NCBI RefSeq assembly: GCF_900167365.1
Contig: NZ_FUXL01000004.1
Span: 62,001 to 126,000, forward strand
Origin: Consotaella salsifontis
GTDB lineage: Bacteria; Pseudomonadota; Alphaproteobacteria; Rhizobiales; Rhizobiaceae
DNA: 64,000 nt
Reading direction: 5' to 3'
Below the pieces are notes generated by a model, which was given only the letters and a program-made list of their open reading frames with translations, was not told the DNA's origin and did not search any database. This document shows, piece after piece, positions 18,100 to 28,406 of this stretch; position 1 is the first letter of the stretch; each line of letters begins with the position of its first letter. Position numbers and translations under genes: made by a program.

Positions 18100-20969
18100 C
18101 GACGCAAGCCCCTGCCCCCTCCATCGCCTCTTCTGCCGCCGCCGGGCCGACCCGGCGCGACGCGCTGCGCCTGCTCGCCTTGGCGCTGGCGGGTTCTGCC
18201 GCCGCCTGCAGCAAGGCCGAGGACATCGTGCCGCTGACCGAGGCGCCGGAGAGCCTCATCTCCGGGGAGCCCCTGCGCTTCGCCACGACGCTGCCCCTCG
18301 GCGGCTATGGCCGCGGCATGATCGTTACATCGGTGGACGGACGGCCGATCAAGGTCGAGGGCAACCCGCGCCATCCCGGCAGCCAGGGAGCGACTGACAT
18401 TTTCGCCGAGGCGGAAATCCTCTCGCTCTATGATCCAACCCGTCTTCGAACGCCCTATAAGGCCGGGCGTCCGCAAAGTTGGGAGGCGTTCTTCTCCGAA
18501 CTCTCGCCGCGCCTCGACGCTCTTCGCGCACGGGGCGGCGAAGGACTTGCGATCCTGACCGGGCGCGTCACCTCTCCGACGCTTCTTCGCCAGATGGAGG
18601 CGTTGCGGCGGCTCTACCCGGCGATGCGCTGGACGCGCTATGAGCCGATCGGCGACGACAATGCCCGTGCCGGCGCCCGCGCGGCCTTCGGACGGCCTCT
18701 CGATCTCGTGCCGCATCTCGACCGCTGCGACCTCGTCCTGACCCTCGGCGCCGATCCGCTGGGCGCCGGCCCCGACCAGATCGCCAACGGCTCCGACTTC
18801 CGCAAGCGGCGCACGGTGCGCAGCAACGCGCGCGACATGATGCGGCTCTACAGCATCGAAAGCGAGCGGACGCTCACCGGCGCCATGGCCGATCATCGCT
18901 TGGCGCTCGGCCCAGAGGCCATTCTGGACGTCGCCTGGGGCTTGGCGGACGGGCTGGACGACGCCGGAACGGCACCGGCGGCGTCGCCCGATTCCAGATT
19001 TGTTGAAGCGCTTCTCGCCGATCTTGATGCCCATCGTGGCCGCGCCCTCGTTCTGGTCGGCGAAGGACAACCGCCGGAGCTTCATGCGCTCGCTCATTGG
19101 ATGAACGCCCGTCTCGGCGCCTTCGGCGCGACCGTCGATCTGGTCGAGCCCAGCGACCCGATAGAGGAGGACCACGCCGCAAGCCTGAGCGCGCTGGTCG
19201 GAGACCTTCATCGCGGCGCGGTGGATACGCTGCTGATCCTCTCGGGCAATCCTGTCTACGATGCGCCGGCCGATCTCGATTTCGGCGCCGCGCTCGACAA
19301 GGCCGCCTTCTCGGCCCAGCTGGACACGCTCCCCAACGAAACCAACGCGCGCACGGCGTGGCGGCTGGCAGGGAGCCACCCGCTGGAAGCCTGGTCGGAC
19401 CTGCGCTTCCGGGACGGAACCGCCTCCGTCGTCCAGCCGCTGATCAAGCCGCTCTATGAAACACGCACGGCCCATGATCTCCTCGCCCTGCTCGGCGGCG
19501 CGAACGGTTCCGCCGCTTACGACCTGGTGCGGGCGACGTGGCAGCCGGCAGCCGGCGCGGCAGACTTCGAGGCCTTCTGGCAGAATGCGCTGACGGACGG
19601 CTTCATCGCTGGCAGCGCCTCAGCCCCCGTGGCGCCTCCCCTGATCGCGGCCAAGCCGGCGCGACCGCCGCGGCGGGAGAGCGAGGGGCTGACGCTCCTC
19701 TTCCGTCCTGATCCGACGATCTGGGACGGCCGCTATGCCGACAACGCCTGGCTTCAGGAATGCCCGAAGCCGTTCTCCCGCTATACGTGGGAAAACGTGG
19801 TTCATCTCTCGCCCGAGGATGCCCGGCTTCTCGGCATCGAAAGCGGAGACGAAGCGCGGCTGGAGCTTGGCGGGCGGGCGATAGACGCCACCTGCTGGCA
19901 GGATGAGGCGCAGGCGCCCGGCACAGCGGCGATCACTCTCGGCTATGGGCGCACGAGCGCCAGCCCCATCGGTCTCGGCCTCGGCGCCAATGCCTTCGCG
20001 CTTCGCACGTCCGATACACCCTGGGTCGCGCCGGGGCTGAGGATCAGGCGCATCGGCGGCAAGGGCGCGGCTCTGCGCACCCAGTTCACGCTCGATGCCG
20101 ACGGGCGCGACCTCGCGCCGGAACACCCCCTCTCGGCGCTCGCGGCCCTGGCGGGCGGCGAGAAGAAGGAGCCGGACAGTTTCTATCCCGAGCAGCCTTA
20201 CGAGCGCGTCGCCGAGGAGGAGAAGCCCGGCTATGCCTGGGGCATGGTGATCGACACCACGCTGTGCACCGGCTGCAACGCATGCGTCGTCGCCTGTCAG
20301 GCGGAGAACAACGTGCCGGTGGTCGGCCCCGACGAAATCGCGCGGGGCCGCGACATGCACTGGCTGCGCATCGACACCTATGAGCACCAGGAAGAGGACG
20401 AGCTGCGCACCGTCTTCGAGCCAGTACCCTGCATGCACTGCGAGAAGGCGCCGTGCGAGCCGGTCTGCCCGGTCGGCGCCTCGGTGCATGACCACGAGGG
20501 GCTCAACGTCCAGGTCTACAACCGGTGCGTCGGCACGCGTTTCTGCCAGGCGAACTGCCCCTACAAGGTCCGCCGTTTCAACTTCTTCGGCTATGCGGAC
20601 GGCCAGGAATACGCCAATCTCGGCGAGGAGCCGGCGCAGGCGCGCTACAACCCGGACGTCACCGTGCGGCCGCGCGGCGTCATGGAGAAGTGCACCTACT
20701 GCGTCCAGCGGATTTCCTCCGCGCGGCGCGAGGCCGAAAAGGAGAACCGGCGCATTGCCGACGGCGAGGTGACGCCTGCCTGCGCCGGTGCCTGCCCGAC
20801 CCAGGCGATCCACTTCGGCGACATCGGAACGAAGACCTCCAAGGTCAGCGCGCTGCGCAGGGAGCCGCAGCACCACGTTCTCCTGGAAGAGGTCGGCACG
20901 CGGCCGCGCACCACCTATCTGTCGCGCATTCGCAACCCGAACCCGGCTCTTCGCGGAGGATCGCGATGA
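18096..20969 (+). CDS. actB: alternative complex III iron-sulfur/molybdopterin-like subunit ActB
   Basis: This 957-residue fusion is the ACIII hallmark. A twin-arginine signal (TRRDALRLLALAL), followed by a possible lipobox ending in AAC, directs it to the periplasmic face. Residues about 50-680 are a molybdopterin-oxidoreductase-like domain without the usual N-terminal Fe-S cysteines, consistent with a cofactor-free domain. Residues about 705-940 are a ferredoxin-type domain with cysteine sets CTGCNACVVAC, CMHCEKAPCEPVCP, CVGTRFCQANCP and CTYC...CAGACP. Those serve the expected [3Fe-4S] and [4Fe-4S] clusters. ATGA overlaps tie it to actA and actC. Confidence 0.96.
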   Translation: MTTQAPAPSIASSAAAGPTRRDALRLLALALAGSAAACSKAEDIVPLTEAPESLISGEPLRFATTLPLGGYGRGMIVTSVDGRPIKVEGNPRHPGSQGATDIFAEAEILSLYDPTRLRTPYKAGRPQSWEAFFSELSPRLDALRARGGEGLAILTGRVTSPTLLRQMEALRRLYPAMRWTRYEPIGDDNARAGARAAFGRPLDLVPHLDRCDLVLTLGADPLGAGPDQIANGSDFRKRRTVRSNARDMMRLYSIESERTLTGAMADHRLALGPEAILDVAWGLADGLDDAGTAPAASPDSRFVEALLADLDAHRGRALVLVGEGQPPELHALAHWMNARLGAFGATVDLVEPSDPIEEDHAASLSALVGDLHRGAVDTLLILSGNPVYDAPADLDFGAALDKAAFSAQLDTLPNETNARTAWRLAGSHPLEAWSDLRFRDGTASVVQPLIKPLYETRTAHDLLALLGGANGSAAYDLVRATWQPAAGAADFEAFWQNALTDGFIAGSASAPVAPPLIAAKPARPPRRESEGLTLLFRPDPTIWDGRYADNAWLQECPKPFSRYTWENVVHLSPEDARLLGIESGDEARLELGGRAIDATCWQDEAQAPGTAAITLGYGRTSASPIGLGLGANAFALRTSDTPWVAPGLRIRRIGGKGAALRTQFTLDADGRDLAPEHPLSALAALAGGEKKEPDSFYPEQPYERVAEEEKPGYAWGMVIDTTLCTGCNACVVACQAENNVPVVGPDEIARGRDMHWLRIDTYEHQEEDELRTVFEPVPCMHCEKAPCEPVCPVGASVHDHEGLNVQVYNRCVGTRFCQANCPYKVRRFNFFGYADGQEYANLGEEPAQARYNPDVTVRPRGVMEKCTYCVQRISSARREAEKENRRIADGEVTPACAGACPTQAIHFGDIGTKTSKVSALRREPQHHVLLEEVGTRPRTTYLSRIRNPNPALRGGSR

Positions 20970-22294
20970 CGGCGAGGTCCGGCCGCGGCTATACAGCGCT
21001 GACGGAATCCGTCGCCGACCCGGTTCTGAGCGCGCCGGCGGGCCGCTCGTGGTGGCTGCTCTTTTCGGCCGGGCTCGTTCTGACGTGTGTCTTCTTCGGC
21101 TCGATCTTCTGGCTCTTCTACGAAGGCATCGGCATTTTCGGCAACAACACCAGCGTCGTCTGGGCCTATCCGATCGCCAACTATGTCTGGTGGATCGGCA
21201 TCGGCAACGCCGGCACGCTGATCTCGTGCATGCTGCTTCTGACGCGCCAGAAATGGCGCTCCTCGATCAACCGCTTCGCCGAGGCAATGACGCTGTTCGC
21301 CGCCGCCATCGCCGGCATCTTCCCGATCCTTCACCTGGGCCGGCCGCTCTATTTCTACTGGCTGGTGCCCTATCCCAACACCATGGACCTTTGGCCACAG
21401 TGGAAAAGCCCGCTGGTGTGGGACTTCTTCGCCATCGCCAGCTACCTGATCTTCTCGCTCCTCTTCTGGTATGTCGGCGCGCTTCCCGACTTCGCGACCT
21501 TCCGCGACCGCTCGCGAAGCCGCGCCGGTCAGCTCATCTATGGTGCCCTGGCTCTGGGCTGGCGCGGCTCCGTGCGTCACTGGGCCGCCTACGAGACCTT
21601 CTACAAGACGATGGCCGCGCTCGGCGTGCCGCTGGTCGTCTCGGTCCACAGCGTCGTCGGCATGGACTTTGCGGCCGGCAACATGCCGGGCTGGCAGGAA
21701 ACGATCTTCCCGCCCTATTTTGTAGTCGGCGCCATGTTTTCGGGCTTCGCCATGGTGGTGGTGCTGGCGGCCATCGTACGCCGCTTCCTGCGCACCGAGG
21801 AGCTGGTCACGCGCCACCATTTCGAGGCGATGGCGAAGATCCTTCTTGCCGGGTCCATCGTCATGGGCCTGTCCTACGGCACGGAGGCCTTTCAGAGCTG
21901 GTACGCCGGCGACGATGTCGACCGCACCGTCGTCGCCTTCCAGTACACGGGCACCTATGCCTGGCTGATGTGGATGCAGATCGCCTGCAACGTCGCGATT
22001 CCGCAGCTGCTGTGGCTGCCGGCCGCGCGCCGGAGCATCCCGGTGCTCCTCGTCATCGCCGTCCTCATCAATGTCGGCATGTATCTCGAGCGTATCCTCA
22101 TCATCATCAACACCTTGTCGCGCGGCCATCTGCCGTCGATGTGGAGCAGCTACGCGCCGACCCTGTGGGATTGGCTGCTGCTGGCCGGTTCGCTCGGCTT
22201 CTTCCTGTTGCTCTTCGCCTGTTTTCTGCGGCTCGCGCCCGCCATCTCCATGCACGAGATGCGCAAGCTGGTCTTCGAGGGAGGGCGCGAATGA
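20966..22294 (+). CDS. actC: alternative complex III NrfD-like membrane subunit ActC
   Basis: This 442-residue NrfD/PsrC-family protein has about ten transmembrane helices and is expected to bind the quinol. It has the family segments NYVWWIGIGNAGTLIS, FPILHLGRPLYFYWL, SVHSVVGMDFAAG and NVGMYLERILIIINTL. It receives the electrons that pass to the ActB clusters and ActA/ActE hemes. Start and stop overlap both neighbours by four bases. Confidence 0.95.
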   Translation: MTARSGRGYTALTESVADPVLSAPAGRSWWLLFSAGLVLTCVFFGSIFWLFYEGIGIFGNNTSVVWAYPIANYVWWIGIGNAGTLISCMLLLTRQKWRSSINRFAEAMTLFAAAIAGIFPILHLGRPLYFYWLVPYPNTMDLWPQWKSPLVWDFFAIASYLIFSLLFWYVGALPDFATFRDRSRSRAGQLIYGALALGWRGSVRHWAAYETFYKTMAALGVPLVVSVHSVVGMDFAAGNMPGWQETIFPPYFVVGAMFSGFAMVVVLAAIVRRFLRTEELVTRHHFEAMAKILLAGSIVMGLSYGTEAFQSWYAGDDVDRTVVAFQYTGTYAWLMWMQIACNVAIPQLLWLPAARRSIPVLLVIAVLINVGMYLERILIIINTLSRGHLPSMWSSYAPTLWDWLLLAGSLGFFLLLFACFLRLAPAISMHEMRKLVFEGGRE

Positions 22295-22815
22295 CGCTTC
22301 TCCTGGCCGAATTCGACAGCGCCCGCTCGCTTCTCGACGCCGCCCGCCAAACGCGGGAAGCAAGCACCTTCCGCGTCATCGACGCCTTCTCGCCTTTCGC
22401 AGTGGAGGGGCTGGCCGAAGAGATCGAGGGCTTTGCCACATCTCCCGTTCGCCCGGCCATGCTGGCGGGCGGCATCGCCGGAGGAGCATTCGGCCTCTTC
22501 CTGCAATGGTATTCGGCGGCCATCGCCCTGCCCATCATGGCGGGCGGGCGGCCCTTCGCCAGTTGGCCGGATTTCTTTTTCGTCACCTTCGAGATGATGG
22601 TCTTCGGCGCCGCCACCACCGGCTTCGTCGTTCTGCTCTGGTCCTGCGGCCTGCCGCGTCTGCACCACCCGATCTTCGACGCGCCGGACTTCGAGCGCGC
22701 CACGCAGGATCGCTTCTTCCTGGAGGTCGATGCTGGCAAGGCGGCGGACCGCGCCGCGGCGCGCCAGTATCTACACGCCCTCGGCGCCCTCTCGGTCAGC
22801 GAGGTGGAGACATGA
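22291..22815 (+). CDS. actD: alternative complex III subunit ActD (DUF3341)
   Basis: This 174-residue protein has two central transmembrane helices (about residues 55-77 and 95-118) flanked by soluble ends. It matches the DUF3341/ActD pattern: TFRVIDAFSPFAVEGL near the start, then PIMAGGRPFASWPDF between the helices and HHPIFDAPDF after them. ActD is a peripheral scaffold of ACIII without cofactors. Overlaps with actC and actE are ATGA. Confidence 0.92.
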   Translation: MTLLLAEFDSARSLLDAARQTREASTFRVIDAFSPFAVEGLAEEIEGFATSPVRPAMLAGGIAGGAFGLFLQWYSAAIALPIMAGGRPFASWPDFFFVTFEMMVFGAATTGFVVLLWSCGLPRLHHPIFDAPDFERATQDRFFLEVDAGKAADRAAARQYLHALGALSVSEVET

Positions 22816-23339
22816 GGGCGGCACTGTTTCTCGTGCTGTTCGCCGCTCTCGGTCTTGCCGGCTGCGGCGATGGCGACATGGCCGATCAACCCTCGCTGCG
22901 CGACCAGGAGGCGAGCGACATCTGGGGCATCGGAACGTCGGTCCGACCGCTGCCGGAGGGCGCCATCGCGCAGATCGCCCCCGCGACGGAAGCCGCGCTC
23001 GCCGTCCCGCCGCCGGTGTCCGAAGCGCTGCTTCATCGGGGTCAGGAGGACTTCGAGACCTTCTGCGCACCCTGCCACGGGTTCGCCGGCGATGGCGACG
23101 GCATCATCGTCCAGCGCGGCTTCTCGCCGCCGCCTTCCTATCATTCGCCCCGGCTGAGGGCGGCGCCGGCCTCGCACTTCATCGACGTCATCACCAACGG
23201 ATTCGGCGCCATGTATTCCTTCGCCGACCGCGTCACGCCGGAAGAGCGCTGGGCGATCGTGGCCTATATCCGCGCCCTTCAGCTTTCGCGCGAAGCGAGC
23301 CTTGCCGAGTTTCCCGAAGCCTCGGAGAAACTGCGATGA
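22812..23339 (+). CDS. actE: alternative complex III monoheme cytochrome c lipoprotein ActE
   Basis: This 175-residue protein has a lipoprotein signal with lipobox LAGC at about residue 18 and a single CAPCH heme site. A distal Met is likely in GAMYSF. ActE hands electrons from the ACIII core to the oxidase. The adjacent caa3 oxidase has its own cytochrome domain, so a direct handover is plausible. It overlaps actD and actF by ATGA. Confidence 0.94.
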   Translation: MRAALFLVLFAALGLAGCGDGDMADQPSLRDQEASDIWGIGTSVRPLPEGAIAQIAPATEAALAVPPPVSEALLHRGQEDFETFCAPCHGFAGDGDGIIVQRGFSPPPSYHSPRLRAAPASHFIDVITNGFGAMYSFADRVTPEERWAIVAYIRALQLSREASLAEFPEASEKLR

Positions 23340-24400
23340 TCGTGCGCCGCTTCACTTTCGATCATTCCTCGCGCCGCATCGCTCTCATCGGCGGGCTTGG
23401 CGCGGTCGCCCTCGTGGTTGTCGCGATCTTCGATCTATCCGCCGCGCTCCACGGCCTTCTTGCCGCGCTGTTGGCGTGGATCGCGGTTCCTGTCGGCGCC
23501 CTGCTTCTCCTGCTCATCCATCGCCTGACGGGCGGGCGCTGGGGAGAGGCCTCGCGGGAGACGCTCTCGGCAACGGCACGGACGCTGCCTCTTCTGGCGC
23601 TCGCCTTCCTGCCCATCCTGCTCCTGTCGCCCTCCCTCTTTTCCTGGGCGGCCAACGCCGATGCGGCCGTTCATCCCGACGTTGCCGACCTTTATCTCTC
23701 GCCGACGCTCTTCGGCGTCCGCGCCCTGGTCATCCTGGGACTGTGGAGCGCCCTGGCCTGGACCGCATCCCAGGGCCTCCTCGGCGTTCTCGGCGCGGCT
23801 CTCGGCCTCGCGCTCTACGGGCTGTCGATCAGCTTTGCCGGGATCGATTGGGTTCTCTCGCTCGATCCCCACTTCAAATCGACAGCCTTCGCCATGAGCC
23901 TCGCGGTCTCGCAGCTCGTCGCGGGCATCGCCTTCGTGGCCCTGACACGGGATGAGGCTGCGCCGGCAACGAGCGACATTCTTGCCCTGCTCGTCGCCTT
24001 CTCTCTGGGGCTCTTCTATCTCGACATGATGCAGTTCCTCGTCGCCTATGACGGCAATCTGCCCGACAAGGCATCCTGGTATCTGAGGCGGTCTGGGCCC
24101 GGAGAGGTTGCCGTTCTGACGTGCGCGTTTCTCGGCACGGTGGCCGTTCCCTTCGCCACCGCTCTGCGCGCCCGCTGGCGGCGTTCACCTGCGGCCCTGC
24201 AGGTGTGCGGAGCCACCGCTCTCGTCGGCGTTTCCGCGCGGGTTCTTTGGCTGGTGCTCCCGGAAGCCTCCTCCACGGCCTTGAGTTGGATTGCCGCTGC
24301 GACAGCCCTTCTGGCGATCGGTTGCCTCTTTGTCGGCGCCCTCGGACGAACGGCGCGTCCCCTGCTGACGCAAAGAAAAAGGAGAGCGCATGGCGCCTGA
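23336..24400 (+). CDS. actF: alternative complex III membrane subunit ActF
   Basis: This 354-residue, roughly ten-helix membrane protein matches ActF, the second NrfD-like subunit. Typical text is LFSWAANADAAVHPDVADLYLSP (about residue 100) and YGLSISFAGIDWVLSLDPHF (about 160). FYLDMMQFLVAYDGNLPDK (about 225) and WYLRRSGP follow. The conserved acidic/polar residues within these helices are thought to serve proton movement. The 3' end overlaps the next gene by 11 bases. Confidence 0.93.
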   Translation: MIVRRFTFDHSSRRIALIGGLGAVALVVVAIFDLSAALHGLLAALLAWIAVPVGALLLLLIHRLTGGRWGEASRETLSATARTLPLLALAFLPILLLSPSLFSWAANADAAVHPDVADLYLSPTLFGVRALVILGLWSALAWTASQGLLGVLGAALGLALYGLSISFAGIDWVLSLDPHFKSTAFAMSLAVSQLVAGIAFVALTRDEAAPATSDILALLVAFSLGLFYLDMMQFLVAYDGNLPDKASWYLRRSGPGEVAVLTCAFLGTVAVPFATALRARWRRSPAALQVCGATALVGVSARVLWLVLPEASSTALSWIAAATALLAIGCLFVGALGRTARPLLTQRKRRAHGA

Positions 24401-24971
24401 CCGCTCTTCCCGGCCCCCTCGCGACAGGAAGACCTCGTCGTCGCGCTTCATGCTGTCCGCGCTGGCGGCTTTCGCGGCGGGCGCGGCGGCCATCCCGCTG
24501 GCAGGCGGGCTGCGCGCTCTCGGCCAGCGCCTCGGCGCGACGATGGAAGGCAAGCGCGCTGACCGCGAGCCGGAAGCGCCGCACGTCTGGACCGGGCGCA
24601 TTCTCCTCGTCCTCGCCGGATGGACGGTCTTCGTCGCGGCGGGCCTCTACGCGATGCTCCTCTTCGTCAACGCGCATGTTCCGGTCAACACGCCGTTCGA
24701 AAGCGTGAGCCAATTCCCCTCTCCGGCCATCGAGACAGACCCGCAGGCGCAGCTCACGGTCCTCCAGTCGAACCAGCGCCAGAGGCTCACCGGCTATGCC
24801 TGGGTCGATCGCGCAGCGGGCCTCGTCCATGTGCCGATCACGCGAGCCATGGAAGCGATCGCCGCGCGCGGTGATCATGCCTTCGATCCCCTCGAAGCGG
24901 CGGCAGGCGACGACGCGCGTGGCCGCGCGGTCGAGGCGGCCGGCCAGGCTCGGCAAGGGAGGGCTCCATGA
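24390..24971 (+). CDS. small membrane protein of the ACIII-oxidase operon, function unknown
   Basis: This 193-residue protein has two hydrophobic segments (about 19-42 and 68-91) and a periplasmic tail. The tail has ETDPQAQLTVLQSNQRQRL and GYAWVDRAAGLVHVPITRAM. That YxWVDRxxGxVxxPIxRAM pattern recurs, from memory, in small proteins next to SCO and cytochrome oxidase genes. The ATG has an AAAAGGAGA ribosome site inside actF. Between actF and sco it is well placed for oxidase assembly or for bridging the supercomplex, but no function is established. Confidence 0.75.
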   Translation: MAPDRSSRPPRDRKTSSSRFMLSALAAFAAGAAAIPLAGGLRALGQRLGATMEGKRADREPEAPHVWTGRILLVLAGWTVFVAAGLYAMLLFVNAHVPVNTPFESVSQFPSPAIETDPQAQLTVLQSNQRQRLTGYAWVDRAAGLVHVPITRAMEAIAARGDHAFDPLEAAAGDDARGRAVEAAGQARQGRAP

Positions 24972-25762
24972 TCCGCGCCGTCGCCACCACCCTCGCGCTC
25001 TTGTGGCTCCTCACTGCTCCCGCCGTCGCGGTTCTGGCGCCGGCCGACCTCGATGGTGTGGTGCTGTCGCCTCCCCCCGATGCCGCCCTGCCTCTCGACG
25101 CCGAAGTGACAGACGAGGCCGGGCAAACGACGACGCTGAAGACGGCCCTTTCCGCCCATCCGGTCTCGCTCTTCCTTTTCGTCGACTACACCTGCACCAG
25201 CATTTGCGGGCCGGCTCTCGCCATGGCATCCAGCTCGCTTCAAAATCCCGCGCTCGCCGATCTCGATGTCGGGCTGGTGGTGGTCGGCATCGACCCCAAG
25301 GACGGGCCGCGCGAGGCGCGCGTGATGCGCGACGCCCAAATCAACCCTTCTTCGAAGCTCGCCCGGCGGGCAAGCTTCCTGACCGCCGACGAGGCGACGG
25401 TCGCCCGGCTGACCGAGGCCGTCGGCTACCGTTATCGCTATGATCCGGACACCGATCAGTTCGCGCATCCGGCGGGCACGCTTCTCGTCAACGACCATGG
25501 CACCCTCCTGCGCGTCGTCGCCAGCCTCGCCCTCGATCCCGACAATCTGCGCCTGACGCTGGTAGATGCGGGCAAGGGCCGCGTCGGCACGCTTCTCGAT
25601 CAGGTGGTTCTGCGCTGCTACGGCTTCGATCCGGCGACAGGGCTCTACAACAGCCAGGTCTGGCTGCTCCTGAGGATCGGCGGGGGGCTGATCGTCGTGC
25701 TGCTTGCCGGGTTGATGATCGCTCTCAGCCGCTCCAGCGCCCGTCGGAGGAGTGAGGCCTGA
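24968..25762 (+). CDS. SCO1/SenC-family copper chaperone
   Basis: This 264-residue protein has an N-terminal signal or anchor, a thioredoxin-like domain and a C-terminal transmembrane helix. The copper-binding CxxxC is in DYTCTSICGPAL and the distal His in QFAHPAGTLLV. SCO proteins load the CuA centre of oxidase subunit II, which is the next gene. The C-terminal anchor is an addition to the usual N-terminal one. The stop shares one base with the coxB start. Confidence 0.93.
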   Translation: MIRAVATTLALLWLLTAPAVAVLAPADLDGVVLSPPPDAALPLDAEVTDEAGQTTTLKTALSAHPVSLFLFVDYTCTSICGPALAMASSSLQNPALADLDVGLVVVGIDPKDGPREARVMRDAQINPSSKLARRASFLTADEATVARLTEAVGYRYRYDPDTDQFAHPAGTLLVNDHGTLLRVVASLALDPDNLRLTLVDAGKGRVGTLLDQVVLRCYGFDPATGLYNSQVWLLLRIGGGLIVVLLAGLMIALSRSSARRRSEA

Positions 25763-26700
25763 TGGGAGAATCGATCTTTTGGCTTCCGGCGGCGAGCGAA
25801 CAGGGCGAGCAGGTCGACCACCTGTTCTTCCTGCTTCTGGCTGTCTCCGCCATCGTCACCATCGTCGTTTTCGTCCTCCTCGTCACCTTTGCCGTGCGCT
25901 ATCGCCACGGCTCAAAGGCCAAGCGCGGCAAGCTGCCCAATCTCATGCGGCGCGAGCTGGAGATCGGCTGGACGGCGGCGACGGCCTTCCTCTTCCTCTT
26001 CATCTTCTGGTGGGTGAGTTCGGCGCAGCTCGAGGGCTATTCGCCGCCGCCCGACGCGCTGGAAATCCACGTCACGGCCAAGCAATGGATGTTCAAGACG
26101 CAGCAGCCGAGCGGCGTCCGCGAGATCAACGAACTCCATCTGCCGGTCGACACCCCGGTCCGGCTGGTCATGGCCTCGGAGGACGTCATCCACTCGTTCT
26201 GGGTACCGGCCTTCCGCTTCAAGCGCGACATCCTTCCGGGCCGGGTCACGCAAGGGTGGTTCACGCCCGACAAGACCGGCACCTTCCATCTGTTCTGCGC
26301 CGAGTTCTGCGGCACCAACCACTCCGAGATGACCGGCCGGATCATCGTCATGTCCCAGGCCGACTACGCCGAATGGACCGCCGGCCAGCCGCAGGGCGAC
26401 GACCTCGGCAAGGAGGGCGCGAAGCTCTTCGTCGCCAAGGGATGCTCGGGGTGCCACGCGCCCTCCTCCAAGGTTCACGCGCCGAACCTTGCCGGGCTCT
26501 TCGGTCGGAAGATCCCCCTTGCCGACGGCAGCATCGTGACCGCCGACGAACGCTATATTCGCGACTCCATCCTGCAGCCGCGACGTGAGATCGCCGCCGG
26601 CTATCCCCCCATCATGCCGAGCTTCCAGGGCGTGGTGAGCGAGGAGGACCTCACGCGCCTGCTCGCCTATATCCGCTCCATCGGAAAGGAGACGCCATGA
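25762..26700 (+). CDS. coxB: cytochrome c oxidase subunit II with fused cytochrome c domain (caa3 type)
   Basis: This 312-residue protein has two transmembrane helices (about 22-45 and 72-92) and a cupredoxin CuA domain. Its ligands are in VIHSFWVP and [12 protein letters not shown] (Cys-x3-Cys-x3-His-x2-Met). A C-terminal class I cytochrome c domain from about residue 215 has CSGCH and a distal Met in IMPSF. The fused heme makes this a caa3-type enzyme. It would accept electrons directly from the ACIII cytochromes. Confidence 0.96.
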   Translation: MGESIFWLPAASEQGEQVDHLFFLLLAVSAIVTIVVFVLLVTFAVRYRHGSKAKRGKLPNLMRRELEIGWTAATAFLFLFIFWWVSSAQLEGYSPPPDALEIHVTAKQWMFKTQQPSGVREINELHLPVDTPVRLVMASEDVIHSFWVPAFRFKRDILPGRVTQGWFTPDKTGTFHLFCAEFCGTNHSEMTGRIIVMSQADYAEWTAGQPQGDDLGKEGAKLFVAKGCSGCHAPSSKVHAPNLAGLFGRKIPLADGSIVTADERYIRDSILQPRREIAAGYPPIMPSFQGVVSEEDLTRLLAYIRSIGKETP

Positions 26701-28406
26701 CGGACGCCGCCGCCATTCGTTCCGCCGAAGCCAAGGAGCCGCCGAGCTACCTCAAGGCGGGAAGGACGGTCGCCTCCTGGCTGACGACCACCGACCACAA
26801 GCGCATCGCGCTGCTCTATTTCGGCTCGATCACCTTCTTCTTCTTCATCGGCGGTGCGGCGGCGACGCTGATCCGCCTGGAGCTGATTTCGCCGGAAGGC
26901 CGCTTCTTCACCAATGACGGCTACAACCGGCTGTTCACGCTGCACGGCGTGATCATGGTCTGGTTCTTCCTGGTACCCTCGATCCCGACCACCTTCGGCA
27001 ATTTCCTCTTGCCGCTGATGGTCGGCGCCAAGGACGTCGCCTTCCCCCGCCTCAATCTCATGAGCTGGTATCTCAACATGGCGGGCGGCCTGCTCGTCCT
27101 CGCCTGCCTCATCCTTGGCGGCGTCGACACGGGCTGGACGTTCTACACGCCCTTCTCCAGCATGTTCTCCAATGGCTATGTCGTGCTGGCGGCGGCCGCC
27201 GTCTTCGTCGCCGGCTTCTCGACGATCGCCACCGGCGTCAACTTCATCGTGACGGTGCATGTCTTGCGCGCACCGGGAATGACATGGTTCCGCCTGCCGC
27301 TGTTCGTCTGGACGCAGTATGCGACCGCCGCCGTCATCGTGCTGGCGACGCCGGTCCTCGCCATCTCGCTGCTGCTGTTGATGGCCGAGAGGCTGTTCGG
27401 CCTACCGATCTTCGATCCGGCCCATGGCGGCGACCCTGTGCTCTTCCAGCACCTCTTCTGGTTCTACAGCCACCCGGCGGTCTACATCATGGTACTGCCG
27501 GCCTTCGGCGTGATCTCGGAAATCGTCACCTGCTTCTCGCGCCGCCGCATCTTCGGCTACACCGCCATGATCTGGGCGATCCTCGGCATCGCCGTCATCG
27601 GCTTCTTCGTCTGGGGCCACCACATGTTCGTGGCGGGTATGTCGCCCTTCGCCGCGCTGGTCTTCTCGTTCCTGTCCTTCGTTGTCGCCGTGCCCTCGGC
27701 CATCAAGGTCTTCAATTGGACCTTCACGCTCTATCGCGGGCAGATCTATTTCGAGGCGCCGATGATCTACGCCCTCGGCTTCATCGGCCTTTTCACCACA
27801 GGTGGGCTATCGGGCCTCTTCACCGCCTCGCTGCCTATCGACGTTCACGTCACCGACAGCTACTTCGTCGTCGCCCATTTCCACTACATCATGGTCGGCG
27901 GCTCGGTGTCCGCCTTCTTCGGCGCGCTTCATTTCTGGTGGCCGAAGATCACCGGAAGGCTGGCCCCAGACCGCTGGGCGCGCTTTTCGGCAATCCTCAT
28001 GTATTTCGGCTTCAACTTCACCTTCTTCCCGCAGTTCGTCATGGGCTATCTGGGCATGAACCGGCGCTACCATCACTACGCGCCGGAATTCCAGATCTAC
28101 CATGTCACCTCCTCGGCGGGCGCGGCGATCCTCGCCGCCGCCTACCTCCTGCCCATGGGATATCTCACCTGGTCCCTGTTCTACGGCCGCAAGGCCGGAG
28201 ATAATCCCTGGGGCGCCACCGGACTCGAGTGGCAGACCACCTCCCCGCCGCCTCGCGAGAATTTCGTCGAGCAACCGAGGGTGGACGAAGGGCCGTATCT
28301 CTATCACCCGGACCAGGTCGCCCCGTTCGAGGAGGCGCCGGAGCGCCGTCAGCAGCATGATCCGCAGGGCAAGAGCGATCCGACCCGCGCGGGGATGGAA
28401 GAATGA
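26697..28406 (+). CDS. coxA: cytochrome c oxidase subunit I, A2-type
   Basis: This 569-residue heme-copper oxidase core has twelve helices. Ligands are H in FTLHGVIMV (heme a), HPAVY (CuB His with the cross-linked Tyr), GHHMFV (CuB) and [10 protein letters not shown] (hemes a3 and a). Helix VI reads YSHPAVYIM rather than GHPEVY. The Tyr-Ser pair replacing the D-channel glutamate defines the A2 subfamily found in caa3 oxidases. The C-terminal 60 residues are an acidic, Pro-rich tail. ATGA overlaps join it to coxB and coxC. Confidence 0.97.
   Translation: MTDAAAIRSAEAKEPPSYLKAGRTVASWLTTTDHKRIALLYFGSITFFFFIGGAAATLIRLELISPEGRFFTNDGYNRLFTLHGVIMVWFFLVPSIPTTFGNFLLPLMVGAKDVAFPRLNLMSWYLNMAGGLLVLACLILGGVDTGWTFYTPFSSMFSNGYVVLAAAAVFVAGFSTIATGVNFIVTVHVLRAPGMTWFRLPLFVWTQYATAAVIVLATPVLAISLLLLMAERLFGLPIFDPAHGGDPVLFQHLFWFYSHPAVYIMVLPAFGVISEIVTCFSRRRIFGYTAMIWAILGIAVIGFFVWGHHMFVAGMSPFAALVFSFLSFVVAVPSAIKVFNWTFTLYRGQIYFEAPMIYALGFIGLFTTGGLSGLFTASLPIDVHVTDSYFVVAHFHYIMVGGSVSAFFGALHFWWPKITGRLAPDRWARFSAILMYFGFNFTFFPQFVMGYLGMNRRYHHYAPEFQIYHVTSSAGAAILAAAYLLPMGYLTWSLFYGRKAGDNPWGATGLEWQTTSPPPRENFVEQPRVDEGPYLYHPDQVAPFEEAPERRQQHDPQGKSDPTRAGMEE

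Noticed and set aside
18048-19475. 475-codon frame opposite actB, and a 482-codon one at 20915-22363 opposite actC
   Set aside because: Both lie fully inside well-supported genes and show shadow-type composition without ribosome sites.
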